This document shows, in pieces, positions 6,108 to 12,126 of a stretch of DNA of 17,655 nucleotides. Positions within the stretch are counted from its first letter, which is position 1. Each line of letters opens with the position of its first letter. The position numbers were made by a program, and so were the translations under genes. A model generated the notes under the pieces. The model searched no databases. It was not told the origin of the DNA and worked only from the letters and a program-made list of their open reading frames with translations. Source of the DNA: Candidatus Lloydbacteria bacterium RIFCSPLOWO2_02_FULL_54_12 (lineage in GTDB: Bacteria; Patescibacteriota; Minisyncoccia; Phycocordibacterales; UBA6899). The stretch lies in assembly GCA_001819095.1 (NCBI GenBank), contig MHLS01000037.1:4536-22190 (forward strand). The letters run 5' to 3'.

Positions 6108-8678
6108 TCAATCCGGAACGTCCGGTCCATCCTCCTTGAAGATCTTGGAGGGCGGCGTGGGCGACAGATCGAGTGGGGGGAGCAACTTGAGCTTCTCCGG
6201 ATCGACAAAAGGATTCGACGGATCGATTACTTCGCTTTCTTCGGAGGGACTCGCACCGGGAATACCTTCCGGCGTGCGTACGGTCGGAATGTCGCTAAGC
6301 GGTATGATCGGCTCGAACTTGTTCCCCGGCTGAAGCAGACCGCGCTTCTCCTTGAGGAACCTCATGATCTTCGCCGCAACAGGAACAAGATTTCGTCCGC
6401 CGGTTTCCCGAGGGCCGAGCGACGACTTCGTCGTTTTGCCCATCCAGAACACCATGACCATCCCTGTTTCAGGTTTACCCTGTACGCCCGGAATGAGCAC
6501 GATGAACCAAACGTCCGACGTGTCGCCGTTATCGTTGGTCGCCGTACCGGTCTTGGCCGCGATCTCACCCGCTTCCTCAAAAGGAAACTTGATCCGCGGG
6601 GCTTTCGGGTCCCATTTGAGCGGATCGGCTCCGATCACGACACCCGTGCGAAGCGAATGTGCCGTTCCCGTAGATTCGTCAACGGGCGCCTGAAGCAACC
6701 GCTTCATATGCTCGGCAACTACGGGATGGAGCACGCGTTCGTACGATGCGGGAAGCACGCCGCTCGTGGTGCACTCCCGCGGAGTAACGACCGAAGGATC
6801 GAGCGGGTCGGGCGATTCGTTCGCGAGAACGGAGCGCAAGACCTTCTGTTTGTCTTTCTTGCAGATGTCGTATTCCCAAATGCGCGGGATCTTGTATCCC
6901 CCGTTCACGAAGGAAAGGTACGCGCTCATGTCGATGGGTGCGACATCCGATGCGCCGATCGCCGTCGTCGGATAGGGTTGGATCTCGTACTTCCGATCAC
7001 CGGTCCCCAAACCCAGACGCCCTGCAACCTCGACCATGTGCCTCACTCCGGCACGCTGACCCGCACGAACCGCCGCAGTATTACGCGATTCGGCAATCGC
7101 GGTACGACAGGAAATCTGCCCGCGATACATCGGCTGACTGTTGGTCCGAAAGTTCTGGATCCACTTCGGCGCACGACCGCGGCCTCGAGAGACCGCGACA
7201 GGGCCGTCAACGACGACACAGCGTTTGTCAAGCTCCTTCAGCAGATCGTCTTCCGAAACGCCGGAGGCAATGAGTTCCTCAAGAAGCGTTTCGTTCAACG
7301 CGGCGTACGTGAAGGCCTTGAAGGTCGAACCCGGCTGACGGAAACCCTGCGTGGCGACGTTCCACTTGCTCTTCGCAAAGTCCTCGCCGCCGATCATGAA
7401 GCGCACGCGTCCCGCAAAGTCGACGCCGAACGCAAGTCCGCGAATGCTCTCGCGATCCGCTTCCTGCGTCTTCTTCCACTCCTCGGGTGAAACGCCCGCC
7501 TTTCCGGCAAGTTCCGCGATTCTCTCGTCGGTAAGCGTATGGCGCGAACGGTAGGTGGTAAGACCCTCCCGAAGCGCTTCCTCGGCGACCTTCGACAACT
7601 CCGGATCAACGGGAAGGAATATCTGCAGACCGCCCGTATTGAGCGCGAGCTTGTCCTTGTGGCGCCGGCGGATCTCCTCGGTGTAATAAGGTCCCACCAC
7701 TTCGGCGGAACAACCGGACACTGCGGCAAGAAATTTGAGGCGTGAAATGGCCGCTTGAGCCCGTTCGTACTCCACCTCACCGCCCCTCCTGTCGAAGTAA
7801 CCGAGGTCGTCCATGCGATTCAAGACGTGCCTCGCCCTTTTCACCGATTCACGCGAAAGGCCGTCGCTCCGCTCATTCGTCGCCGGATCAATCCCCCGCT
7901 CACGGCCCAACCGAGGTTTGCTGATCAAGCTCACGATAAAGGCCACTTCCTCGACCTTGAGGTCTTTTGCGGGCTTACCGAAGTATGAACGGCTTCCGGC
8001 TTCGATGCCGTACTGGCCGCGCTCAAGATACGGCATATTGACGTACATGAGCAGGATCTCCCGTTTCGAGAATTCGCGGTCCATTTTGAGCGCGAGAATG
8101 GCCTCTTTGATCTTGCGCGAATAACTCTTCGTCGTGTCTTTGAGGAGCCAATTCTTTGCGATCTGCATCTCCAAGGTCGATGCACCGGAGACAACGCGGA
8201 GCGAAAGCATGTTCGAGATCTGCGCACGAACAATCCCGGCAACATCAACGCCGTTGTGCTCGTAGAACCGCTGATCTTCCTGCGCGATGATTGCATGTTC
8301 GAAGATCTCCGGAATGTCTTCCGGCGCGGAGATCTTGATGCGGTGCTCGGGAGACGAGAAACAGGCGATACGCCTTCCGTCCTCCGCGGTCACATCGCTT
8401 TGTTCATGCACATCGTCGATGCGCAATTCGGTCACCTTGGGAAGATCGAGTGCACTCGTAAGCCAATCGGTGCGTTTGTCGTAGTCGTAGATCCCCCAGA
8501 GGCCGATGCCCGAGAGAGCCGCGCAAATGAACACCGTGAACACGATCACCTTGAAAGATCCCCAAAAGAGCCGCCATATCCACTTGAATACGGGGACGAA
8601 GAGAACCCAACGCAGCACACTCCACACCTTCCCAGCCGATTCCCTCAACGAGGGCTTCGCCTTTTCGCCTTGATCCAT
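6108..8678 (-). CDS. bifunctional class A penicillin-binding protein
   Basis: Polymerises glycan strands (GT51 domain) and cross-links peptides (transpeptidase domain) at the outer face of the membrane. Of 856 residues: a cytoplasmic N-terminus, membrane segment about 42-63, GT51 catalytic Glu E134 in EDQRFYEH, second GT51 motif SGASTLEMQIAKN at 164-176 (TLEMQ resembles the PBP1c-type TLTMQ rather than TITQQ), and a transpeptidase with S451 in STFK, SRN at 531-533 and KTG at 709-711. All three active-site motifs are intact. The tail is Pro- and acid-rich (about 790-856). Start ATG 8678 follows AAGGGGTGA. The gene is flanked below by three consecutive hairpins and by the transglycosylase gene, which supports a cell-wall cluster. 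Confidence 0.95.
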   Translation of the reverse strand: MDQGEKAKPSLRESAGKVWSVLRWVLFVPVFKWIWRLFWGSFKVIVFTVFICAALSGIGLWGIYDYDKRTDWLTSALDLPKVTELRIDDVHEQSDVTAEDGRRIACFSSPEHRIKISAPEDIPEIFEHAIIAQEDQRFYEHNGVDVAGIVRAQISNMLSLRVVSGASTLEMQIAKNWLLKDTTKSYSRKIKEAILALKMDREFSKREILLMYVNMPYLERGQYGIEAGSRSYFGKPAKDLKVEEVAFIVSLISKPRLGRERGIDPATNERSDGLSRESVKRARHVLNRMDDLGYFDRRGGEVEYERAQAAISRLKFLAAVSGCSAEVVGPYYTEEIRRRHKDKLALNTGGLQIFLPVDPELSKVAEEALREGLTTYRSRHTLTDERIAELAGKAGVSPEEWKKTQEADRESIRGLAFGVDFAGRVRFMIGGEDFAKSKWNVATQGFRQPGSTFKAFTYAALNETLLEELIASGVSEDDLLKELDKRCVVVDGPVAVSRGRGRAPKWIQNFRTNSQPMYRGQISCRTAIAESRNTAAVRAGQRAGVRHMVEVAGRLGLGTGDRKYEIQPYPTTAIGASDVAPIDMSAYLSFVNGGYKIPRIWEYDICKKDKQKVLRSVLANESPDPLDPSVVTPRECTTSGVLPASYERVLHPVVAEHMKRLLQAPVDESTGTAHSLRTGVVIGADPLKWDPKAPRIKFPFEEAGEIAAKTGTATNDNGDTSDVWFIVLIPGVQGKPETGMVMVFWMGKTTKSSLGPRETGGRNLVPVAAKIMRFLKEKRGLLQPGNKFEPIIPLSDIPTVRTPEGIPGASPSEESEVIDPSNPFVDPEKLKLLPPLDLSPTPPSKIFKEDGPDVPD

Positions 8679-8714
8679 GGCGTCTCACCCCTTTTTGATG
8701 AACGTTATCGTCAA

Positions 8715-8758
8715 ACAACACTCTGTCTCGCATCCTACGGTCTTTTTTGCTTTTTGCA
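8715..8758 (-). promoter_or_regulatory. possible promoter of the PBP gene
   Basis: Minus strand: TTGCAA, 16-nt A-rich spacer, TAGGAT. It lies upstream of the AAGGGGTGA ribosome site of the PBP gene. Match is moderate; position is approximate. Confidence 0.35.
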
Positions 8759-8804
8759 AGAATATCTCCTCCATGTCAAAAAGCGCCCACGATACGTGAA
8801 AAAG

Positions 8805-8949
8805 TACAAGGTGGAAGACGGCCCACCACTTCAAGGTCTCACCTTGAATTCAAATTCTTAAGGAGAGACCACCACCACGAGTGCTTCCATTTTTCTAAAC
8901 GGATTACCGCTAAGAAAAATTGGTCGCTTGAGCCGTCTTCCACCTTGTA
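8805..8949. repeat. composite palindromic element, copy 4
   Basis: Perfect 18-bp outer arms (8805-8822 and 8932-8949) beginning TACAAGGTGGAAGACGG. Inside are two further modules. One is AAGGTCTCACCTT ... AAGGAGAGACC (about 8833-8870), shared with the element at 14193. The other is a 55-nt nested hairpin (about 8871-8925; ATTTTTCT ... CGG ATTA CCG ... AGAAAAAT), shared with 11857-11915. It sits 7 nt after the methyltransferase stop. Confidence 0.85.
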
Positions 8950-8956
8950 TCTTGGT

Positions 8957-9652
8957 CTAAAACGGCTTTTGGAGATACGCCGTAACGGTGCGGCGCTTGA
9001 ATGCATGCCCGCGGCTCATGTGTTTATGAGAACGCTCGACCTTTTGTATCTCAAAATGACCGTCGAAAAAATTGCGTAACTCATCTTCCGTATAGACATG
9101 CTCGCGAACGCCGAGTTTCGGATGAATGTACGACCCCTCCTCGCCGGAGGGATGTTCCTTAAGCAGTCGTTTGGCATGGAGGTCACGGTCGGCGAGAAAG
9201 GTCTTGAAAAAAAGCCAGCCCTCCGGCTTAAGCACGCGAAGGACCTCACCCCGCAGAGCCTCCCGTCCGCTTGCATCAAGGATGTGGGAACTCATCATAT
9301 CAAGCACGATGTCGACGGATAGATCGGGAAGATCGATTGTGCCCTCGATCGAACGGGTGACATATTCTATCGGGAGTCCGGATGAGTTGCGCCTCGCCTG
9401 CGCGGTGGCCTCGCTCGAAATGTCGTACCCCACCCCGCGCATGCCGTAGGTACGGGCGAGAAAGATGAGGTTGCGACCGTTGCCGGAGCCAAGGTCGAGC
9501 ACCCGCGCCAGCGGGTTGAGGAACCGCCGACCGCAATTGCGCTCCGCCCAGCGGCAGAATTTCTCGAGGTCTTCCGACGGAGAGTCGGAGAGCGCGAGGT
9601 GCTCCTTGCTCCGGTATTCCTTATCCCAAAATTGTGCATGTTTCCCTTTCAT
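8957..9652 (-). CDS. class I SAM-dependent methyltransferase
   Basis: A 231-residue soluble enzyme with the Rossmann methyltransferase signature: motif I VLDLGSGNGRNLIFLA (residues about 49-64), a motif II acidic end VGYDISSEA, motif IV-like SVDIVLDMMSSHIL, and GEVLRVLKPEGWLFFKTF as the post-motif strand. The substrate cannot be read from sequence; TehB/UbiE-like small-molecule enzymes are the nearest type. ATG 9652 is chosen because KGKHAQFWDKEY is a usual start for this fold; the open frame upstream runs antisense through the NUDIX gene and is not coding. It lies 10 nt after the NUDIX stop on the same strand and is probably co-transcribed with it and with the tRNA-Thr genes. Confidence 0.88.
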   Translation of the reverse strand: MKGKHAQFWDKEYRSKEHLALSDSPSEDLEKFCRWAERNCGRRFLNPLARVLDLGSGNGRNLIFLARTYGMRGVGYDISSEATAQARRNSSGLPIEYVTRSIEGTIDLPDLSVDIVLDMMSSHILDASGREALRGEVLRVLKPEGWLFFKTFLADRDLHAKRLLKEHPSGEEGSYIHPKLGVREHVYTEDELRNFFDGHFEIQKVERSHKHMSRGHAFKRRTVTAYLQKPF

Positions 9653-9662
9653 GGTGCGCAGG

Positions 9663-10088
9663 TCATTCGGTATCCATAAATGTGACGCCCGAACGGTAAC
9701 TCTCGACCATCGTCCGCGTCGGAGCGAACAAGGGTTCCGGAAACCGTTCGAGTTGGTACCAGTCCCATCCCTCGCATTTCTCCGGTTCAAGGACACGAGG
9801 CTCTCCGGAGTCCCAATCGGCCATGAAACCAATCTGCACATAGTGCTTCGGTGCGTAGTCGAGAATGTTGGCAAGAAGCTGAAAGCGAAGATTTTTGACA
9901 TTGATCCCGCACTCTTCGGCGACCTCGCGCAAAGCTCCGGCGGCAAAAGACTCCCCCGGCTCGAGATGTCCGCCCGGAAAAGAATATTCGTTCGTACCCA
10001 AAGCACTCTTGCGCTTACCGAGCAGCACTTTTCCGTCCTTCCATATCATTACCCCAAGACCGACACGGGGTACGGATGCGTGAGTCAT
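9663..10088 (-). CDS. NUDIX hydrolase
   Basis: Hydrolyses a nucleoside diphosphate linked to another moiety; substrate unknown. The complete Nudix box is present at residues 40-62 (G40, E46, R54-E55, E58-E59, G61), within FPGGHLEPGESFAAGALREV. Length 141 residues is that of a single-domain enzyme such as MutT-like or ADP-ribose-type proteins. Start ATG 10088 is one base from the encoded CCA end of tRNA-Thr(CGT). The only Shine-Dalgarno match, GGAGGT, lies inside the tRNA itself (end of the T stem plus acceptor strand), 8 nt before the ATG. The gene is therefore either translated from the uncut tRNA-mRNA or becomes nearly leaderless after tRNA 3' processing. Confidence 0.93.
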   Translation of the reverse strand: MTHASVPRVGLGVMIWKDGKVLLGKRKSALGTNEYSFPGGHLEPGESFAAGALREVAEECGINVKNLRFQLLANILDYAPKHYVQIGFMADWDSGEPRVLEPEKCEGWDWYQLERFPEPLFAPTRTMVESYRSGVTFMDTE

Positions 10089-10089
10089 T

Positions 10090-10165
10090 TGGAGCCACCT
10101 CCCAGGATCGAACTGGGGACCTTCTCGTTACGAGTGAGATGCTCTACCAACTGAGCTAAGGTGGC
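10090..10165 (-). tRNA. tRNA-Thr (CGT)
   Basis: Acceptor stem GCCACCT / AGGTGGC, D arm GCTC...GAGC, anticodon loop CTCGTAA (anticodon CGT), T arm CCCAG TTCGATC CTGGG, discriminator T, and an encoded CCA. One A-C mismatch (31-39) closes the anticodon stem. Confidence 0.95.
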
Positions 10166-10222
10166 GTACGAATTCTATTCTAAAGACTTTATCGCATTTT
10201 GGCTATAAAAATATTCGACGGG

Positions 10223-10295
10223 AGCCGATGCCCGGAATTGAACCGGGGACCTACTCCTTACCATGGAGTTGCTCTACCAGCTGAGCTACATCGGC
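10223..10295 (-). tRNA. tRNA-Thr (GGT)
   Basis: Acceptor stem GCCGATG / CATCGGC, D arm GCTC...GAGC, anticodon stem ACTCC / GGAGT, loop ATGGTAA (anticodon GGT), T arm CCCGG TTCAATT CCGGG. CCA is not encoded (TCCC follows). First gene of the minus-strand tRNA unit. Confidence 0.95.
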
Positions 10296-10314
10296 ACAAA
10301 AACGCGATTGAGCA

Positions 10315-10343
10315 ATCGTACAGTATTGCGGATTTTTTTTCAA
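10315..10343 (-). promoter_or_regulatory. promoter of the tRNA-Thr / NUDIX / methyltransferase unit
   Basis: Minus strand: -35 TTGAAA (10338-10343), exactly 17-nt spacer, -10 TACGAT (10315-10320), 19 nt upstream of tRNA-Thr(GGT). Confidence 0.65.
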
Positions 10344-10355
10344 TTCTTATTACTC

Positions 10356-10384
10356 TTGCGAAAAAGCCCGATTTTAGCTACAAT
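10356..10384 (+). promoter_or_regulatory. promoter of the plus-strand tRNA cluster
   Basis: -35 TTGCGA (10356-10361), exactly 17-nt spacer, -10 TACAAT (10379-10384). It lies 19 nt before the truncated tRNA-fMet copy, with its -35 only 12 nt from the divergent minus-strand -35. Confidence 0.7.
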
Positions 10385-10403
10385 CCCGATACGAGTAAGT
10401 TGC

Positions 10404-10428
10404 AGCGGGGTGGAGGAGCGGTACCTCG
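10404..10428 (+). pseudogene. truncated copy of tRNA-fMet (5' half)
   Basis: 24 of 25 bases match the 5' acceptor strand and complete D arm of the functional tRNA-fMet at 10494-10518, exactly 90 nt downstream. The single difference is G for A at position 7. What follows (10429-10480) has only weak likeness to an anticodon arm (CCTCATGAGCTTGAAGG against GCTCATAACCTGAAGG), and no 3' acceptor strand is found. It is the first element after the promoter. Confidence 0.8.
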
Positions 10429-10493
10429 ATTTCCGGATAGCCTCATGAGCTTGAAGGAAAGACGATGATATCAGTGCGGTTTGATAACAACAT

Positions 10494-10564
10494 AGCGGGA
10501 TGGAGGAGCGGTACCTCGTCAGGCTCATAACCTGAAGGCGTCGGTTCGATTCCGGCTCCCGCAA
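10494..10564 (+). tRNA. initiator tRNA-fMet (CAT)
   Basis: Positions 1 and 72 are A and A and cannot pair, the hallmark of bacterial initiators; pairs 2-71 to 7-66 are perfect (GCGGGA / TCCCGC). Anticodon loop CTCATAA on stem TCAGG / CCTGA, so the three pairs next to the loop are A-U, G-C, G-C rather than the usual three G-C. T loop TTCGATT. CCA is not fully encoded. Confidence 0.93.
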
Positions 10565-10641
10565 CAAGGTGAGATTGTCGAAGTGACAGAAGTCGACACA
10601 CAGACGGCGTTACCCGACAATATTGCTGAAAATTGAATATT

Positions 10642-10712
10642 GCCGGTGTAGTTCAATGGTAGAACGAGGGACTCATAAGCCCTAGAAAAAGGTCCGATTC
10701 CTTTCACCGGCA
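10642..10712 (+). tRNA. tRNA-Met (CAT), elongator or tRNA-Ile2
   Basis: Acceptor GCCGGTG / CACCGGC, discriminator A, D arm GTTC...GAAC, anticodon loop CTCATAA, T arm AAAGG TCCGATT CCTTT. A31-G39 mismatch under the anticodon loop. A fully paired 1-72 excludes an initiator. A lysidine-modified Ile tRNA cannot be ruled out. No CCA encoded. Confidence 0.9.
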
Positions 10713-10777
10713 TCAACCTACAAAAACCACCGCGTGCAGTATTGGTATATAGGTGGTTATATATATGTACTGTCATG

Positions 10778-10786
10778 TGATATAAT
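10778..10786 (+). promoter_or_regulatory. extended -10 promoter of the homing endonuclease gene, leaderless
   Basis: TGATATAAT with a perfect TATAAT at 10781-10786. Six bases separate it from the GTG start at 10793, so transcription should begin at the start codon. No convincing -35. Confidence 0.6.
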
Positions 10787-10792
10787 CATCAC

Positions 10793-11485
10793 GTGCCAAT
10801 TCGTCGAGAGTTAAATAAGGGGTTTTTCAAGATCTGGACAGCGGACATGGCCTATGTACTCGGTTTCTTTGCGGCAGACGGTTCTATGCTTAAAAATAGT
10901 CGCGGGGCTCACTTTATTGAATTCCATATTACCGACAGAGAAGTTCTGGTGAACATAAAAAAGGCACTCGCGTCTAACCACAAGATCGCAAAACAAGGGC
11001 GGAGAAAAGGACATAGTGCCCTCTTTAGGATCCAGATTGGGAGTAAGGAAATGTTCGGCGATCTCAGAAAGTTTGGATTTACTCAAGCAAAAAGTAAGAA
11101 AATGAGGTTGCCCAAAATACCGGGGAAGTACCTTGGAGATTTTGTGCGAGGCTACTTTGACGGCGACGGGTGTGTATATTTTAAAAAACACAAAGTCAAA
11201 GATCGAAAAAGGATGCGCTGGGTATTCAGTTCGCGTTTTACGTCAGGAAGCAGGGGGTTTTTGTTAGACCTTCATGGTGCGTTAAGAAAAATCGTGAACG
11301 GCGGATTCATTATGGCAAAGAAGAAACAGCAAAAAGTTAGCGGCCATGAACTTGTGTTCAGCCATCGTGATAGCCTTGCATTATTCAAATTTATGTATAA
11401 TAATGGCACTTGCAACCATTTTCTTAAAAGAAAATATCGTCTTTTTAAGAGGGCGGTTGAGACATTGTATGGCGTGCGGTCGTAG
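10793..11485 (+). CDS. LAGLIDADG homing endonuclease, free-standing beside the tRNA-Asp intron
   Basis: Site-specific DNA endonuclease of the kind that spreads introns. Two LAGLIDADG helices in one chain: YVLGFFAADG at residues 21-30 and LGDFVRGYFDGDG at 114-126, with acidic residues D29 and D123/D125 as candidate catalytic positions; 230 residues is normal for a two-motif protein. The GTG start (10793) lies 6 nt after an extended -10 box and has no Shine-Dalgarno site. The gene is not inside the intron. It ends on the 5' exon: codons for V-R-S use the tRNA acceptor strand, and the TAG stop is U8-A9-G10 of tRNA-Asp. Base composition looks richer in A+T than neighbouring genes, in line with horizontal arrival. 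A transcription-regulator use of the LAGLIDADG fold (WhiA-like) is possible but less likely given the context. Confidence 0.9.
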   Translation: MPIRRELNKGFFKIWTADMAYVLGFFAADGSMLKNSRGAHFIEFHITDREVLVNIKKALASNHKIAKQGRRKGHSALFRIQIGSKEMFGDLRKFGFTQAKSKKMRLPKIPGKYLGDFVRGYFDGDGCVYFKKHKVKDRKRMRWVFSSRFTSGSRGFLLDLHGALRKIVNGGFIMAKKKQQKVSGHELVFSHRDSLALFKFMYNNGTCNHFLKRKYRLFKRAVETLYGVRS

Positions 11486-11792
11486 CTCAATTGGTTAGAG
11501 CACTCGCCTGTAGATGTGCAGCTTTCTATCCGAAAGGTAGATTGAAACTCTCTGGGATAACGGTGGAGGCTAAGTCCGCCTGAGGCGGATACGCGAATAC
11601 CGTGGGAACCGCTTAGCATACTTAAGTGGGCGCCGTAGAGACTAGATACCGGAGCACCTAAGAGTTTGGGCATGCGTAAACTGGATTTTGGTTATGCTCA
11701 AAAAGACCTGGTGAAGATATAGTCCATGCCATTATGAAAATAGTGGGTAACGTGCACGTGAGAGGTTGCGGGTTCGAGTCCCGTCGACCGCG
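11476..11792 (+). tRNA. tRNA-Asp (GTC) interrupted by a group I intron
   Basis: Exon 1 is 11476-11511 and exon 2 is 11755-11792. Joined, they give acceptor GCGGTCG / CGACCGC, discriminator G (an Asp identity base), D arm GCTC...GAGC, anticodon stem CTCGC / GTGAG with loop CTGTCAC (anticodon GTC), variable loop AGGTT, and T arm GCGGG TTCGAGT CCCGT. The interruption falls between U35 and C36 of the anticodon, so the tRNA cannot function before splicing. CCA is not encoded. The first ten bases are shared with the end of the endonuclease gene. Confidence 0.93.
11512..11754 (+). ncRNA. group I self-splicing intron in tRNA-Asp
   Basis: A 243-nt intron without an ORF. Exon CUGU pairs with internal guide GCAG (11518-11521), giving the required U-G pair at the 5' splice site, and the intron ends in G (11754). 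P2 CUUUC/GAAAG (11522-11536). P3 AAACUCU (11545-11551) with AGAGUUU (11661-11667). P7 GACUA (11640-11644) with UAGUC (11720-11724), inside the conserved R-like AGACUA and S-like AAGAUAUAGUCC segments. P8 GGGCAU/AUGCUC (11668-11699). P9 CCAUUAU/AUAGUGG capped by a GAAA tetraloop (11729-11746). A GC-rich hairpin UCCGCC/GGCGGA (11575-11589) lies in the P5/P6 region, which I did not resolve. The order P7, P3', P8, P7' is canonical. Subgroup not assigned, though bacterial tRNA introns are usually IC3. Confidence 0.93.
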
Positions 11793-11803
11793 CTAAGTCA
11801 AAA

Positions 11804-11828
11804 ACGGTCGGCTTTTGCCGGTCGTTTT
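11804..11828 (+). terminator. rho-independent terminator after tRNA-Asp
   Basis: ACGGTCGGC TTTT GCCGGTCGT with two G-U pairs, then TTTT. It lies 12 nt after the tRNA. Confidence 0.7.
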
Positions 11829-11856
11829 CGCGCTTCACGTGGCGGTGGAGGAGGCA

Positions 11857-11915
11857 CCACCACAAGAGTACTTCATTTTTCTAAAACGGAGTACCGCTAA
11901 GAAAAATTGGTCGCT
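11857..11915. repeat. nested-hairpin repeat module, second copy
   Basis: ATTTTTCT ... CGG AGTA CCG ... AGAAAAAT, nearly identical over about 55 nt to 8871-8925, including the flanks (CCACCAC before, TTGGTCGCT after). Here it is enclosed by GAGGCAC (11851-11857) and GTGCCTC (about 11918-11924) instead of the ACAAGGT palindrome arms. Confidence 0.8.
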
Positions 11916-12025
11916 GCGTGCCTCAGTGCGGGACTCGAAGACCTTGGTGTTGTTTCGTCTGCGAAACCATCAAGGTGTACTGCCGCTGTAAGCGGAGGAT
12001 CCCGTCGACCGCGCAAAGGAAAAAT

Positions 12026-12047
12026 GCCCTAGCAATAGGGGTTTTTT
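12026..12047 (+). terminator. rho-independent terminator
   Basis: CCCTA GCAA TAGGG followed by GTTTTTT. A-run on the left makes it usable in both directions. It follows the second copy of the tRNA-Asp 3' end by 12 nt. Confidence 0.8.
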
Positions 12048-12126
12048 CTACACGACGTACGGGGCGTAGAACTCGACGATAGATTTTAGTGCAAAAAAAG
12101 CGCACGGGGGGTGCGCTTTGTGCTAC

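Larger units (their letters stand above)
11779..12014. repeat. 15-nt direct repeat of the tRNA-Asp 3' end bracketing 206 bp
   Basis: TCCCGTCGACCGCGC occurs at 11779-11793 (the end of tRNA-Asp) and at 12000-12014. The second copy is followed by its own terminator. The segment between holds a terminator, the nested hairpin module (11857-11915), hairpin GTTTCG TCTG CGAAAC within ACCTTG/CAAGGT (about 11942-11975), and CCGCT GTA AGCGG (about 11983-11995). The layout resembles an att-bounded insertion or a partial tandem duplication. No integrase is present. Confidence 0.7.

Noticed and set aside
6657..7490. A 277-codon plus-strand open frame
   Set aside because: Antisense to the transpeptidase domain of the PBP gene; no motif and no ribosome site.
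9653..10006. N-terminal extension of the methyltransferase by about 118 residues
   Set aside because: The extension is the NUDIX gene read in another frame; the fold starts at MKGKHAQFW.
11925..12014. A second complete tRNA or a tmRNA piece
   Set aside because: Only a T-stem strand and the 3' acceptor end are present; no matching 5' acceptor strand, D arm or anticodon arm.
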